The notes beneath the pieces are model-generated. The model saw nothing but the letters and a program-made list of their open reading frames with translations, ran no database searches and was not told the origin of the DNA. Made by a program: the position numbers and the translations under genes. Shown here one piece after another: positions 42,175 to 51,118 of a DNA stretch of 64,000 nt. Source of the stretch: Lysobacterales bacterium (lineage in GTDB: Bacteria; Pseudomonadota; Gammaproteobacteria; Xanthomonadales; SZUA-38); assembly GCA_028285525.1 (NCBI GenBank), contig JANQOZ010000107.1:33663-97662 (forward strand), written 5' to 3'. The number at the start of each line of letters is the position of its first letter. Within the stretch, counting starts at the first letter, position 1.

Positions 42175-43497
42175 ATGGAGCAAAGCGGACAGTCATACCC
42201 CAGCTCCCGCTATGCCTGGTACATGGTGGTGATCCTCACTATCGCGTACGTGCTGTCGTTTATCGATCGCTACATCCTGGGCCTGCTGATCGAACCCATC
42301 AAAGCGGATCTGCAGCTCACCGACACCCAGATCGGCTACCTGCTGGGTCTGGCCTTTTCTTTGTTCTACGCGACGATGGGCCTGCCCCTGGGCTACCTCG
42401 CGGACCGCAAGCGTCGAACGTTTCTGGTTGCCGCCGGGGTTGCGGTCTGGTCGGCGGCCACCGTTGCTTCGGGCATGGCAAAAAACTTTGCGCACATGTT
42501 TATTGCGCGCATGACCGTAGGCGCCGGCGAGGCGACCCTGAGCCCCTGCACCATGTCGATGATCTCCGACAGCTTCCCGCGGGAAAAGCGTGGTCGGCCC
42601 ATCGCGTTCTACACCGCCGCGCTGTCGCTCGGCGCCGGCATCGCGTCGCTGCTGAGCGCCGGGATTCTGACCTGGGCAAAATCGGTACCCGAGATCTCCG
42701 TGCCGCTGCTCGGCAACGTCGCCCCGTGGCAGTTCACCTTTATTGTGGTCGGACTGCCGGGACTGCTGCTGGCGCCCCTGGTGCTGACGCTGCGCGAACC
42801 GCCGAGACACCGCACCGCCGGCGCAACCGTTGCGCCGAAGTTCTCCGTGATGCTCGCTCACGTCGGCAGCCGCTGGAAAACCTACCTGAGCTTCGTTTAT
42901 TTCGTCTGCGTGATGACCATCGTCGCCTACAGCCAGGGCTGGTACGCCCCGATGTTCCAGCGCACCTGGGGCATGGAGGCGGAGATGTACGCGACGGTCA
43001 ACGCGTTTGTGCTGCTGGCGGTGGGTCCGTTGACGGTCAACGTAGCCGGCTGGCTGAACGACAAGTTCTACGCGCAGGGACGCAAAGACGCGCCGCTGCT
43101 GATCATCATGCTGGGCGTCTGCGTGCTGGTGCCCACCGGCATCATCGCGCCGCTGATGCCGAACGTGGTGTCCGCGTTTGCCGTCATCGTGTTTAACACC
43201 TGCGGTATCGCGCTGGCCTCCGCCACCGGCGTTACGGCGCTGATGAACATCACGCCCAGCGAGATCCGCGGCCAGACGGTGGCGCTCTATTACATGGTGA
43301 TGAGCCTGGCCGGCCTGCTGCTGGGTCCAGGTACTGTCGGCCTGCTGTCGGACGGCGTATTTGGCAACGAAAACCTGAATTACGCGGTGGCCGCGGTACC
43401 TGCCATTTTTGGCCTGCCGGCGCTGCTGCTGATTCCGTACGCTCGGCGCAGCTACCTCAGGGAGGTCGCCGCGCAGGAACAGGCCGGCGCCACCTGA
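42175..43497 (+). CDS. MFS transporter, spinster-like
   Basis: A 440-residue, 12-helix major facilitator. The N-terminal half has YVLSFIDRYILGLLIEPIKADLQLTDTQIGYLLG and the A-loop GYLADRKRRTFL, as in spinster/sphingolipid-transporter-like MFS proteins often found with catabolic genes. ATG 42175 is preferred to the GTG directly before it. Third gene of the hydrolase-VOC-MFS operon; it probably imports the substrate or an intermediate of these enzymes. Confidence 0.88.
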   Translation: MEQSGQSYPSSRYAWYMVVILTIAYVLSFIDRYILGLLIEPIKADLQLTDTQIGYLLGLAFSLFYATMGLPLGYLADRKRRTFLVAAGVAVWSAATVASGMAKNFAHMFIARMTVGAGEATLSPCTMSMISDSFPREKRGRPIAFYTAALSLGAGIASLLSAGILTWAKSVPEISVPLLGNVAPWQFTFIVVGLPGLLLAPLVLTLREPPRHRTAGATVAPKFSVMLAHVGSRWKTYLSFVYFVCVMTIVAYSQGWYAPMFQRTWGMEAEMYATVNAFVLLAVGPLTVNVAGWLNDKFYAQGRKDAPLLIIMLGVCVLVPTGIIAPLMPNVVSAFAVIVFNTCGIALASATGVTALMNITPSEIRGQTVALYYMVMSLAGLLLGPGTVGLLSDGVFGNENLNYAVAAVPAIFGLPALLLIPYARRSYLREVAAQEQAGAT

Positions 43498-43519
43498 GCC
43501 CGGCCCGGGACTTCGCCCG

Positions 43520-44470
43520 CTACATGAAAGGCGTTTCGAACCGGTTGGAGTTCATGTAGCAACTCACCAGCGCCCACTTGAGATTCAGGCCGATCCGGTC
43601 GGCCTCCGGGACGGTGAACGCATAGCCGTGCTCTTTCATGCTCTCCCCGAGATCCTCGCTGAGATACACCACCAGCGAATCGCGGGTGAAGATGCCCTCG
43701 TAGTTGTTGATCGGCCAGTCGACCAGAAAAAGACTCACCCGGAAACGACGGCCTTCCTTGTCCGTGAACCAGGCCTGCCCGCCCTGGTCATGTAGCTGTA
43801 GCCCGTCGTAGCGATCGTAAGCCTCGTTGCGCCCGCCGCCAACGCCGGGGATATCGGCGTAACACTCAAAGCGTCGGGTCCGGTGCAGCTGGAAGTCCTG
43901 AGCCGGTTCTCTGAAGCTCATCCATAGCTGCCGTTCGCTGATCACCACCTCGGACGGCAAATCCTCGGCGCAGGTCATCCGCGGCGTCGCCCGAAACTGC
44001 GCCGCTTCACGTCGCCAAAGCAGCTCACAGGCGTCCGCGGCCGACAGCTCGTCCGCCGCAGGCACGCTGTCGATGCCGGTACCGGGCTCCAGCGTCCACA
44101 TGCGCATCTGTACGGTCGCTGTCCCAGGTTCGGGCGCCAGCGACCATAGCTGGCTGACCGTCGGCTTGCCGGGCTCACTGTCCCAGTAGCCGGAGACCAG
44201 GAACACGTGTTCGCCGAGTTCGCTGTCAGGCGCCGGTTCGATCACCTGGTGTATGCGTCGGTGTTTGTCTTCGCGGTCGCCTCGAACGTCAAAGTAGCTC
44301 TGGTTGGCGTTGTCGAAACCGCCCTGCAGCAAGGTGGCGATCACCATCAGGTCGCGCTCGTAGGTCTCGCTGTCCTGTCCCTGCGCCATGCTGATAGCTG
44401 GCGCCAGCACGAGACAGACTAGCGTCAGAAGATGGCGTGCGCGCTGGCTCAGAATCCGTCTTATCTTCAT
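43520..44470 (-). CDS. Exported CpcT/CpeT-like protein
   Basis: A 316-residue exported protein; signal peptide about 1-29 ending SMA before Gln. The body resembles the CpcT/CpeT chromophore-lyase family in its N-terminal block (LMVIATLLQGGFDNANQSYFD ... HRRIHQVI) and in the later RFECYADI segment. Non-phototrophs also carry such proteins with unknown ligand. Its ATG directly follows the stop of the VOC gene, so they are cotranscribed. Family assignment is moderate; exported lipocalin-like fold is the safer statement. Confidence 0.6.
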   Translation of the reverse strand: MKIRRILSQRARHLLTLVCLVLAPAISMAQGQDSETYERDLMVIATLLQGGFDNANQSYFDVRGDREDKHRRIHQVIEPAPDSELGEHVFLVSGYWDSEPGKPTVSQLWSLAPEPGTATVQMRMWTLEPGTGIDSVPAADELSAADACELLWRREAAQFRATPRMTCAEDLPSEVVISERQLWMSFREPAQDFQLHRTRRFECYADIPGVGGGRNEAYDRYDGLQLHDQGGQAWFTDKEGRRFRVSLFLVDWPINNYEGIFTRDSLVVYLSEDLGESMKEHGYAFTVPEADRIGLNLKWALVSCYMNSNRFETPFM

Positions 44471-45418
44471 TTATTCACTCCCGGAATCTTCGAATACATC
44501 GATCCGCAGGCCCGCCGGCGAGCGCACCGTCAGCGCGGCCCCCGTCCCGGGCAGGGTTGTACCCGGCTGATGTGCTACCGCTGCGCAGCCGACCCGGGCA
44601 AGCTGCTCAGCCAGAGCCTGCAGGTTCGCGCAATGATAGTTGACGTGCAGCACGCCAAGCGACTTTGGCCTGGCGAGCGGATAACGGTCAGCGCCGGCGA
44701 CGCCACCGTACTGGATCAGCTCCATCTGCCCAAAGTGCTCGCCGGCTTCACCCCAGATGCTGATGTCGAGCTCCGCGCCAGGGGGCAGACCAACCATCTT
44801 CTCGACCTCGGGTCCTGACAGCAGGTTGTGCGTCAGCATCCGCATGCCGAAAGTCTGCTCGAAAAACTGTCGCTCCGCGGTCGCGTCGCCGACGATGGTA
44901 ATCAGAGGGCCCACCCCGGCAAAACCCTGCGGGGTAAAGGGATGAGTCTGACCCAGCACCTGCAGCAGCACCACGTTGATCGCGTCGTGCGACGGTAGAT
45001 GAACTTCTCTAAAGATGGTGCCGTTAGGCGCTTCCACCTCACTGTACTGCTCGTTGCGGAATACCCAGCCCTGGCGCTTCAGCTCCTCCATACGGCGGGG
45101 CAGATCGTCGACATAGATGTCGAGATTCTTGGGGCACAGATCGTAAACCTCAGCACCTTGACGGATCGGCGCGTCGGGATCGCGAAACTCCACCAGGTGC
45201 AGCCCGCCCGCCGCCAGACCGGGCGTCCGCAGCATCGCCTGACGGACGATGTCGTGCGGGTCGATGTCCCACAGCCGGGCGAGGTCAGGATCATCGCCGA
45301 CACGGAGCTCCTGGCAGGACAGCCCAAAGGTCTGCTGCCACAGATTGAGCGCCTCATCCAGGCTAGCGACGCCAACCGAGACGCTGGACCAGGCGCCGAG
45401 CAGCGCGCCGTCCGTCAC
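44471..45418 (-). CDS. Two-domain VOC superfamily protein
   Basis: A 315-residue VOC protein with two modules, about 8-145 (WSSVSVGVASLDEALNLWQQTFGLSCQEL) and 165-310 (VGPLITIVGDATAERQFFEQTFGMRML; LHVNYHCANLQALAEQLARVGC; SPAGLRIDVFED). No signal peptide. It lies between an exported TPR protein and the exported CpeT-like protein in a minus-strand operon with an MFS carrier. Enzymatic type not determined. Confidence 0.78.
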   Translation of the reverse strand: MTDGALLGAWSSVSVGVASLDEALNLWQQTFGLSCQELRVGDDPDLARLWDIDPHDIVRQAMLRTPGLAAGGLHLVEFRDPDAPIRQGAEVYDLCPKNLDIYVDDLPRRMEELKRQGWVFRNEQYSEVEAPNGTIFREVHLPSHDAINVVLLQVLGQTHPFTPQGFAGVGPLITIVGDATAERQFFEQTFGMRMLTHNLLSGPEVEKMVGLPPGAELDISIWGEAGEHFGQMELIQYGGVAGADRYPLARPKSLGVLHVNYHCANLQALAEQLARVGCAAVAHQPGTTLPGTGAALTVRSPAGLRIDVFEDSGSE

Positions 45419-45457
45419 CCGGTCAGACCCGCACCGCGCGGTTCCGGCGCTACCCGA

Positions 45458-46096
45458 TCATGGCGCACTGGCGAGGTCCTGACGGATCTCCTCGATCAGC
45501 ATCCCGACGTAATAGTCGCTCGACTGCTTGCCGGCTTCGTCGAGGTAGGCCGCCAGGTCGGCTTTGCTGATCTCAACCCCGCACTCGTCGAAGTCTCCCC
45601 GCAGATAGTGACGAGGCAGAGACACGAGCGCCGCGAGCCGGCGATTGCGCGCCGAACGCTGCCAGAGTTCCAGCGCCTTACAGGTGTTCTGCTCGATGGT
45701 TTGCCCAAGCAGATAAAGATAGCCGATCACAAACGTGGACTGCGGATAATCCTTGGACAGAGCCTTCAGCCGGTAGGGCATGGCCTCCTCACCCCGCCCC
45801 GAATAGCCGTAGGCGCGGCCGAGCTGATAGTTGAGCCGCGGGTTTTCCGGGTCGGCCGCCAGGGCTTTGGTGCAGGCGGCGATGGCGGCGGGTTTATCCA
45901 TGCCCGAACGGCTTACCGGGTCGGCCACGTGGCCTGGATCACGACCGTGGGAAGTCAGCCGATCGCACTCGGTGACCTCTTGGGACCAGCGGGAGAAGTC
46001 GTAGTCCTCGAATTCCAAGGCCTGGGCCGAAGCGAGGCCAATGCTGATCGCAAAGACAACCGCGGCAAAACGTGGGATACGGATAACTGAGTTCAT
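45458..46096 (-). CDS. Exported TPR/Sel1-like repeat protein
   Basis: A 212-residue protein with a signal peptide (about 1-25, ASAQA). Helical repeats of TPR/Sel1 type run from about 68 to 200 (AIAACTKALAADPENPRLNYQLGRAYGYSGRGEEAMPYRLKAL; FVIGYLYLLGQ). Cys44, Cys75, Cys138 and Cys171 (approximate) might form disulfides. No enzyme motif. Likely a periplasmic protein-interaction scaffold for the operon; this is inference. Confidence 0.7.
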   Translation of the reverse strand: MNSVIRIPRFAAVVFAISIGLASAQALEFEDYDFSRWSQEVTECDRLTSHGRDPGHVADPVSRSGMDKPAAIAACTKALAADPENPRLNYQLGRAYGYSGRGEEAMPYRLKALSKDYPQSTFVIGYLYLLGQTIEQNTCKALELWQRSARNRRLAALVSLPRHYLRGDFDECGVEISKADLAAYLDEAGKQSSDYYVGMLIEEIRQDLASAP

Positions 46097-46174
46097 GAAT
46101 CAGGCTCCTCAAACTGGGTTAGCGATGACCTTAAGCCGAGCGAAAGAGACGCCGCAATTTACCACATGGCCAGC

Positions 46175-47407
46175 CTACGCTGGCACCGGGTCGGCGGCGG
46201 CACGTGGCATCAGCAGCAGCGCCAGCGCCGCCAGCCCGACGATTCCGAGGTACAGCAGAAAGACCAGCTCGTAAGAGCCGGTCACGTCGCTGATGTGTCC
46301 CGCCAGAGGGGCGGTCGGCGCGGTAATCGGAATATGCATCGGGCTCTGGATGCCGAAAGCCCGGCCGAAGCTGCGGGGGCCGAAGGAACGCGAGATCATG
46401 GAGGTCCAGACCGGTGTGGTGCTGCCGGCAGCACCGCCGAGCAGCACGCTGGCGAGCATGAGCCCCTGGTAGCTTTCCAGGGACCAGAACGTCAGCAGCG
46501 CCGAGCTCATCAAGAGCACCGCCAGCAGCGCAACCGGCCCGATGCCAAACCGGTCGGCCAGCGATCCCGTCACCACCTTGCCGCCCAGAGAACAGAAGGC
46601 CACGATCGAGTACAGCAACGCGGTCTGCTGTCCGCTGAAGCCAAGGTCTTTGGTGTGAAGGCTCAGGTTCGCCAGCATCCCGAGGGTTACTCCGAGCAGC
46701 GCACCCGAGTAGACGGTTTGCAGATACAGCGTCGGACTGCGAAACAGGCGGCGAAACGACCAGTCTGCCGACTCGCTCGTAGCGGACCGCTCGTCGTCCC
46801 GGTTAGCCGGGGCCTCCTGCGTCAGTCCGCGATCCTCGGGGAAATTGGCCAGCACCCGGAAGAACACTGGCGCCATGGCGATGACGCCCAGCCCCAGGAC
46901 CATCAGCGACGTGCGCCAGCCGTAGGCGGCGAACAGAAACGCCAGCGCCGGAGGGGCAATAAAGCCGCCGATCGAAGAACCCGTCAGCGACACCCCAAGC
47001 GCCAGCCCCCGGTTCTTCCGGAACCAGCGGGCAATCAGCGCTGAACTGGGCAGCATGCCGAGCGACAGCACGCCAAGCGGAATCAGCGTTGCGTATACCA
47101 CCCACACCTGCACCAGCTGCCCGGCCTGGCTGATCAGCACCATGCCGCTGCCCATGCTCACGGCGCCGACCGCCACGAGGTGCCGCGCAGACTTCTTGTC
47201 CACCCACATGCCGACAAACGGCGACATGATGTTGGAACCCGCGGTGATGAGCGTTTCGATGAGCGTTATGCGGGCACGGGTTGCGCCAAACTCGTCCTCG
47301 AAGGCGGACGTGTACATGCCCATCGACCAGAAAATCAGCCCACCCTGAAGGGCGTTGCCGAGCACACCCATGGAAGTGATCGCCCAGCCGTAGAATGGTT
47401 TGCGCAT
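46175..47407 (-). CDS. MFS transporter, monocarboxylate/oxalate-formate-like
   Basis: A 410-residue, 12-helix major facilitator: FYGWAITSMGVLGNALQGGLIFWSMGMYTSAFEDEFG at the N-terminus is typical of the OFA/monocarboxylate group, with MWVDKKSARHLV as loop 2-3. Suggests uptake of an organic acid. First gene of a minus-strand operon with TPR, VOC and CpeT-like proteins. Diverges from the 253-residue unknown gene with 67 bases between starts. Confidence 0.88.
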   Translation of the reverse strand: MRKPFYGWAITSMGVLGNALQGGLIFWSMGMYTSAFEDEFGATRARITLIETLITAGSNIMSPFVGMWVDKKSARHLVAVGAVSMGSGMVLISQAGQLVQVWVVYATLIPLGVLSLGMLPSSALIARWFRKNRGLALGVSLTGSSIGGFIAPPALAFLFAAYGWRTSLMVLGLGVIAMAPVFFRVLANFPEDRGLTQEAPANRDDERSATSESADWSFRRLFRSPTLYLQTVYSGALLGVTLGMLANLSLHTKDLGFSGQQTALLYSIVAFCSLGGKVVTGSLADRFGIGPVALLAVLLMSSALLTFWSLESYQGLMLASVLLGGAAGSTTPVWTSMISRSFGPRSFGRAFGIQSPMHIPITAPTAPLAGHISDVTGSYELVFLLYLGIVGLAALALLLMPRAAADPVPA

Positions 47408-47474
47408 ACGTGTCCTTAACAGCGGCCTGTGGGCCCCCTATGATCGACGAACCGCTCACAGATGGAGAACGATC

Positions 47475-48236
47475 GTGAAACCCCATGAAACCATACACGG
47501 GCAGGTGAAGTACACGAGCCGGAAGCCCGACCGCATGGGCGCAGAACGCGGGCGCGAGCAGTTCACCATCACGCGCCACGGCAACGGCTGGCGGACGCTT
47601 CGCGCTCACTGCGAAATCGACGATGCGCCCAACGTGATGCGCGACGTAGTGCTCACCGTCGACGACGCCTGGACCACGCGCGAAGCCTACGTGCGCCTGA
47701 GCGTCGGCGACCGGTTTATGGGCGCCACCTGGTATCGCTTCGAGGACCGCTTCGCCGAGTGTGAGGGGGTGCTGGCGGACCGCGGCCGTTTCAGCGACCG
47801 GGTGGAATACGACAAGCCCGGCGATCTGTTCGGCACCCACCCGATCCAGGGTGACGCCTGGCACCTGCATTCGCTGGATCTCAGCAACGGGCCGACCGTC
47901 AAAAATTTTGACCGCTTTCTGATGACCTCGCTCGATCACCGCGGTGCCACCGGACCGGAGCTGGTCTGGCACGACGCGGGGATGCGGGTGGAGTTCATCG
48001 GCCGCGACAGGGTCAGCGTTGCTGCCGGGACCTTCGATGCGCTCCATTTCTGCTACGGCGACCGCGCCAGCACCGCGCTGGGCTCCAACGAAAGTGGCGA
48101 GCATCCCCCGTATGAGATCTGGACCACGGCTGACGGCGAATACCTGCTGCTCAAAGCCGGCGTCGCCGGCTATATGCAGACGCACTACGAGCTCGTCGAC
48201 CTGAAGCGGGAGCCGGCACAGCCTGATTCCGGCTGA
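47475..48236 (+). CDS. Conserved-looking protein of unknown function
   Basis: A 253-residue, soluble, beta-rich protein without signal peptide or membrane segment. I do not recognise the family. GTG 47475 is chosen because GGAGAA lies 8 bases upstream; the longer frame adds Arg-rich sequence reading through the promoter. Visible elements are KPHETIHGQVKYTSRKPDRMG at the start, DAPNVMRDVVLTVDD, and GTFDALHFCYGDR near the end, a pattern of repeated antiparallel strands like DUF3108-type proteins, but that is only a resemblance. It faces the MFS-VOC operon and converges with the FAD oxidase gene. Confidence 0.7.
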   Translation: MKPHETIHGQVKYTSRKPDRMGAERGREQFTITRHGNGWRTLRAHCEIDDAPNVMRDVVLTVDDAWTTREAYVRLSVGDRFMGATWYRFEDRFAECEGVLADRGRFSDRVEYDKPGDLFGTHPIQGDAWHLHSLDLSNGPTVKNFDRFLMTSLDHRGATGPELVWHDAGMRVEFIGRDRVSVAAGTFDALHFCYGDRASTALGSNESGEHPPYEIWTTADGEYLLLKAGVAGYMQTHYELVDLKREPAQPDSG

Positions 48237-48247
48237 GCCGGCATCGA

Positions 48248-49882
48248 TCAGTCGATCGGTTTGCTGGCCGGCAGACCTAACGCGCCGGGATTCATCAGAC
48301 CCGAGGGATCCAGAGACTGCTTCAGTGCGGCTACCAGCTCAGCGGCCACCGGCGACAGCGACTCATAGTACGGATACGTGCGGCCAATCTGCGTACTGGC
48401 CGCGCCCCGGGCCTGGAAAAAGGCCACGATTTCACGACGGATCCTCTCGACCAGCGCCCTGCCCTGTGGATTGGGTTCCGGCTCGGTCAGCTTCTTCAGG
48501 TGTGATGGCTCCGGCGTGCTGCGGTGCAGCGGCAGCCACTCGTCATACCACCGCAGCACCGGCTCATAGCTGAATGCGTGGTTGGAGATCGCCACAAACA
48601 GCTGGCTGAACGTCACGCGATTCGCGGCCATGGCGTCCGCATGCGACGCAAAGATCCGGTTTACGCCTGCGATGGTTTCCGCGGCGTCTTCGTGGGCAAC
48701 CTTCGAATTCAGCGCTGCCCAGCGATCGCCGTCACCGCCGAGGATTCCGTTCAGCGGTTCAAACAGGTTGGCCCGCACCGCGCGCGGGATCGAGTCGGCA
48801 ATCTCGGCGCCGCGGTGCCGCAACGCCAGCTCACAGCAGGTTGCTCGATCAGCGGCTACGGCTTCCTCGGTGCTGCCGGCGCAAACCAGATGCAGCGAAT
48901 AAACGTCGTCTCCCGCGACACCACGGCCGGCAGCAGCAATCCCGGCGCCGGCTCGAATCCCCTGTTTCTTCACCACGTTGAGGAGGCGTTTGATATCAGC
49001 CTTTAGGTCAGCCTCTTTCATGCTGCGCCGGTTGGTCTCCGGATCAAAAACGTAGACCTCCTCCGCGCGGCCCGAGCGGGCGATTTCGGACAGCGCCGCG
49101 GCGGCATCCATGGCCGTGGCAAAAACGAACGACGCATACCCATTGACGGCAGGCTTCTTGATCACCCGCAGCGTCGCCGCTGCTTTAACGCCCAGCGCGC
49201 CCGCGTCGTGCACAAACAGGCCGGTCAGGTCGGGGCCGTAGCTGCGGTAGTAGCCTTTGCCGTTCTTGAATCCGGCCTGGCCGGTTGTCAGCATTTTCCC
49301 GCCGGCGGTGACCACCTCAAGCCCAAGCACCAGCTCCGCGCCGGAGCCGTACCGTGCCGTTCCCATGAACAGCGCCCCGTTCGACAGGCCACCGCCGACC
49401 GTTGCGCGGGCGCCGGAGAAGGTGCCAAAAAACGGCAGCCGCAGCCCAAGCGGGTCTAGCGTCTCGTAGATCGCTTTCCAGGTGACGCCGGCCTCGACGG
49501 TGATCGTCATGTTTTCCGGGCTGACGTCCAGAATCGCGTCCAGCGCTGAGGTATCGACCACCACCGCCTTGCGCCGGTCCGGCAGGTAACCGCCGGTGTA
49601 GCTCATCCCGCCCCCGCGCGGAAAGACCGCAAAGCCCTGCCCGGTAATCAGCCCGATCGCTGTCGCCAGACGCTGACGATCCGCGGGGCGAATCACCAGG
49701 TCGGCCGTCTCGCCCTCGCTGTACACATCGCTGGAGAGGCGCTCGCGCGCGGCGGGATCGATGATGATCTCGTCCGGAGCCAGCGCCTCGGACAGCGCTT
49801 CGATCAGCCCGGCGACGTCGTCCGGTGGGCCCGTTGGACTCACAGGGGCTGCCGACGCAGCACTTTCAGATTTCGTTAACAT
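48248..49882 (-). CDS. FAD-binding oxidase, GlcD/VAO type
   Basis: A 544-residue flavoprotein of the vanillyl-alcohol oxidase/glycolate oxidase GlcD superfamily. PCMH FAD domain at about 55-240: FAVFPRGGGMSYTGGYLP, VVVDTSALDAIL, and GARATVGGGLSNGA. The C-terminal substrate domain runs to YESLSPVAAELVAALKQSLDPSGLMNPGALGL, the usual ending for these enzymes. No covalent-flavin motif is evident. It may oxidise a 2-hydroxyacid, a phenolic alcohol or similar. The start is only 22 bases from the divergent MFS start. Confidence 0.88.
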   Translation of the reverse strand: MLTKSESAASAAPVSPTGPPDDVAGLIEALSEALAPDEIIIDPAARERLSSDVYSEGETADLVIRPADRQRLATAIGLITGQGFAVFPRGGGMSYTGGYLPDRRKAVVVDTSALDAILDVSPENMTITVEAGVTWKAIYETLDPLGLRLPFFGTFSGARATVGGGLSNGALFMGTARYGSGAELVLGLEVVTAGGKMLTTGQAGFKNGKGYYRSYGPDLTGLFVHDAGALGVKAAATLRVIKKPAVNGYASFVFATAMDAAAALSEIARSGRAEEVYVFDPETNRRSMKEADLKADIKRLLNVVKKQGIRAGAGIAAAGRGVAGDDVYSLHLVCAGSTEEAVAADRATCCELALRHRGAEIADSIPRAVRANLFEPLNGILGGDGDRWAALNSKVAHEDAAETIAGVNRIFASHADAMAANRVTFSQLFVAISNHAFSYEPVLRWYDEWLPLHRSTPEPSHLKKLTEPEPNPQGRALVERIRREIVAFFQARGAASTQIGRTYPYYESLSPVAAELVAALKQSLDPSGLMNPGALGLPASKPID

Positions 49883-49904
49883 CGGAATAACTTATCATGG
49901 CCGC

Positions 49905-51110
49905 ATGGCTAACGCTGAGCGAGAAGTTCCCTCCGTCTGGCTGCTTGGCGTCGCCAGCGGCCTGTCGCCCTTTGGCATGGCGATTGTGGTGCCCGCGCTC
50001 GGCAGCGTCAGCGAACGGTTTTCCGCCGATTTTCTGTCGGTACAGTTCCTGGTTTCCGCCTACCTGCTGGGTCTATCGATCGCCCAGCCCGCCTGTGGCT
50101 TTCTGTGCGATCGCTACGGACGTCGCCCGATAATGCTTGTCGGGTTTTTGGTTTTTGTTGCGGCGAGCCTGCTATGTGCTGTGGCGCCGACGTTGGAACT
50201 CCTGATTGCCGCTCGGTTTGTTCAGGCGGCCGGCGTTAGCGTTGGCACGGTCGCCAGCCGCGCCATCCTGCGAGACACCCGAAGCGCTGACAAGGTGGCC
50301 GAAGGTATGTCCTACATCGCCGCGACCATGGGCCTCGCGCCGGTTGTCGCACCGATTGCCGGCGGCGTGCTCGATTCCGCCACCGGCTACGCGTGGATCT
50401 TTGTGTTCTCCGCCGCCATGGGCCTGCTGGTGCTGGTCAACATGCTCATGCACCTGTCGGAGACTTTGCCCCAGGGGACGCCACAGCCCCGCTGGCGCGA
50501 CTGGCTGGTCAGCTACGGGGAGCTGCTGCGCTCGAAAAAATTTGTCGGCAGCACCCTGGTTTTCGGCTTTGTGCAGGGCACGTTCTTTTCGTTTATGGCC
50601 ATCGGGGCAGCACATTTTGCGACGGCGTTCGGCTACAGCTCATCGCGGTTCGGCACCATCTGGGGCCTGATGGCGCTGGCGTACGTGCTCGGTGCGTGGA
50701 TCGGCGCTCGAACGACGCGGGCCTACGGAACCCGGCGTGTGGTGAGCGTCAGCGTGCTGCTGGCGGTGGCCGGTGGTGCGGTGCTGGCCCTGCTGAACGT
50801 GTTGGGTGAATCGTCACCAACAACCATCCTGCTGCCGCTCGGTTTCCTGATGACCCTGTCCGGCTCCATCACGCCCGGCGCGATGGCCGGCGCAATCCAG
50901 GCTCATCCGGTGATCGCCGGCACCGCCTCCGGCCTGTCGAGCGCCATTGGACTGCTCGTCGGAGGCCTGTTCACCATCCTGGCAGGCGCCGTTTACACCG
51001 GCGCCTTTGGGCCGATTGCGCTGCTGATACTCGGCACGTGTCTGGCCACCGCAGCGAGCTGGTGGCTAGCCGAACAGGAGCCCCTGTCGGCGCCGATGCC
51101 CCAGAAATAA
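49905..51110 (+). CDS. MFS transporter, Bcr/CflA (DHA1) type
   Basis: A 401-residue, 12-helix major facilitator: LSPFGMAIVVPALGSVSERF, the loop CDRYGRRPIML, and the motif C-like VVAPIAGGVLDSATGYAWIF of drug:H+ antiporters. Direction may therefore be export. ATG 49905 chosen over longer frames that would overlap the FAD oxidase. Diverges from the oxidase gene at 22 bases, so both probably share one control region. Its stop lies 8 bases from the end of the converging MDR reductase gene. Confidence 0.87.
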   Translation: MANAEREVPSVWLLGVASGLSPFGMAIVVPALGSVSERFSADFLSVQFLVSAYLLGLSIAQPACGFLCDRYGRRPIMLVGFLVFVAASLLCAVAPTLELLIAARFVQAAGVSVGTVASRAILRDTRSADKVAEGMSYIAATMGLAPVVAPIAGGVLDSATGYAWIFVFSAAMGLLVLVNMLMHLSETLPQGTPQPRWRDWLVSYGELLRSKKFVGSTLVFGFVQGTFFSFMAIGAAHFATAFGYSSSRFGTIWGLMALAYVLGAWIGARTTRAYGTRRVVSVSVLLAVAGGAVLALLNVLGESSPTTILLPLGFLMTLSGSITPGAMAGAIQAHPVIAGTASGLSSAIGLLVGGLFTILAGAVYTGAFGPIALLILGTCLATAASWWLAEQEPLSAPMPQK

Positions 51111-51118
51111 CTTAGGCT

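Noticed and set aside
46803..48185. 460-codon minus-strand frame crossing the MFS gene and the unknown 253-residue gene
   Set aside because: Its second half only restates the MFS gene out of frame and its first half is antisense to the unknown gene, which has a good ribosome-binding site.
49871..49905. Fourth GTTATA-type site between the FAD oxidase and MFS genes
   Set aside because: GTTATT on the minus strand is followed by a flank that matches the other sites at too few positions.
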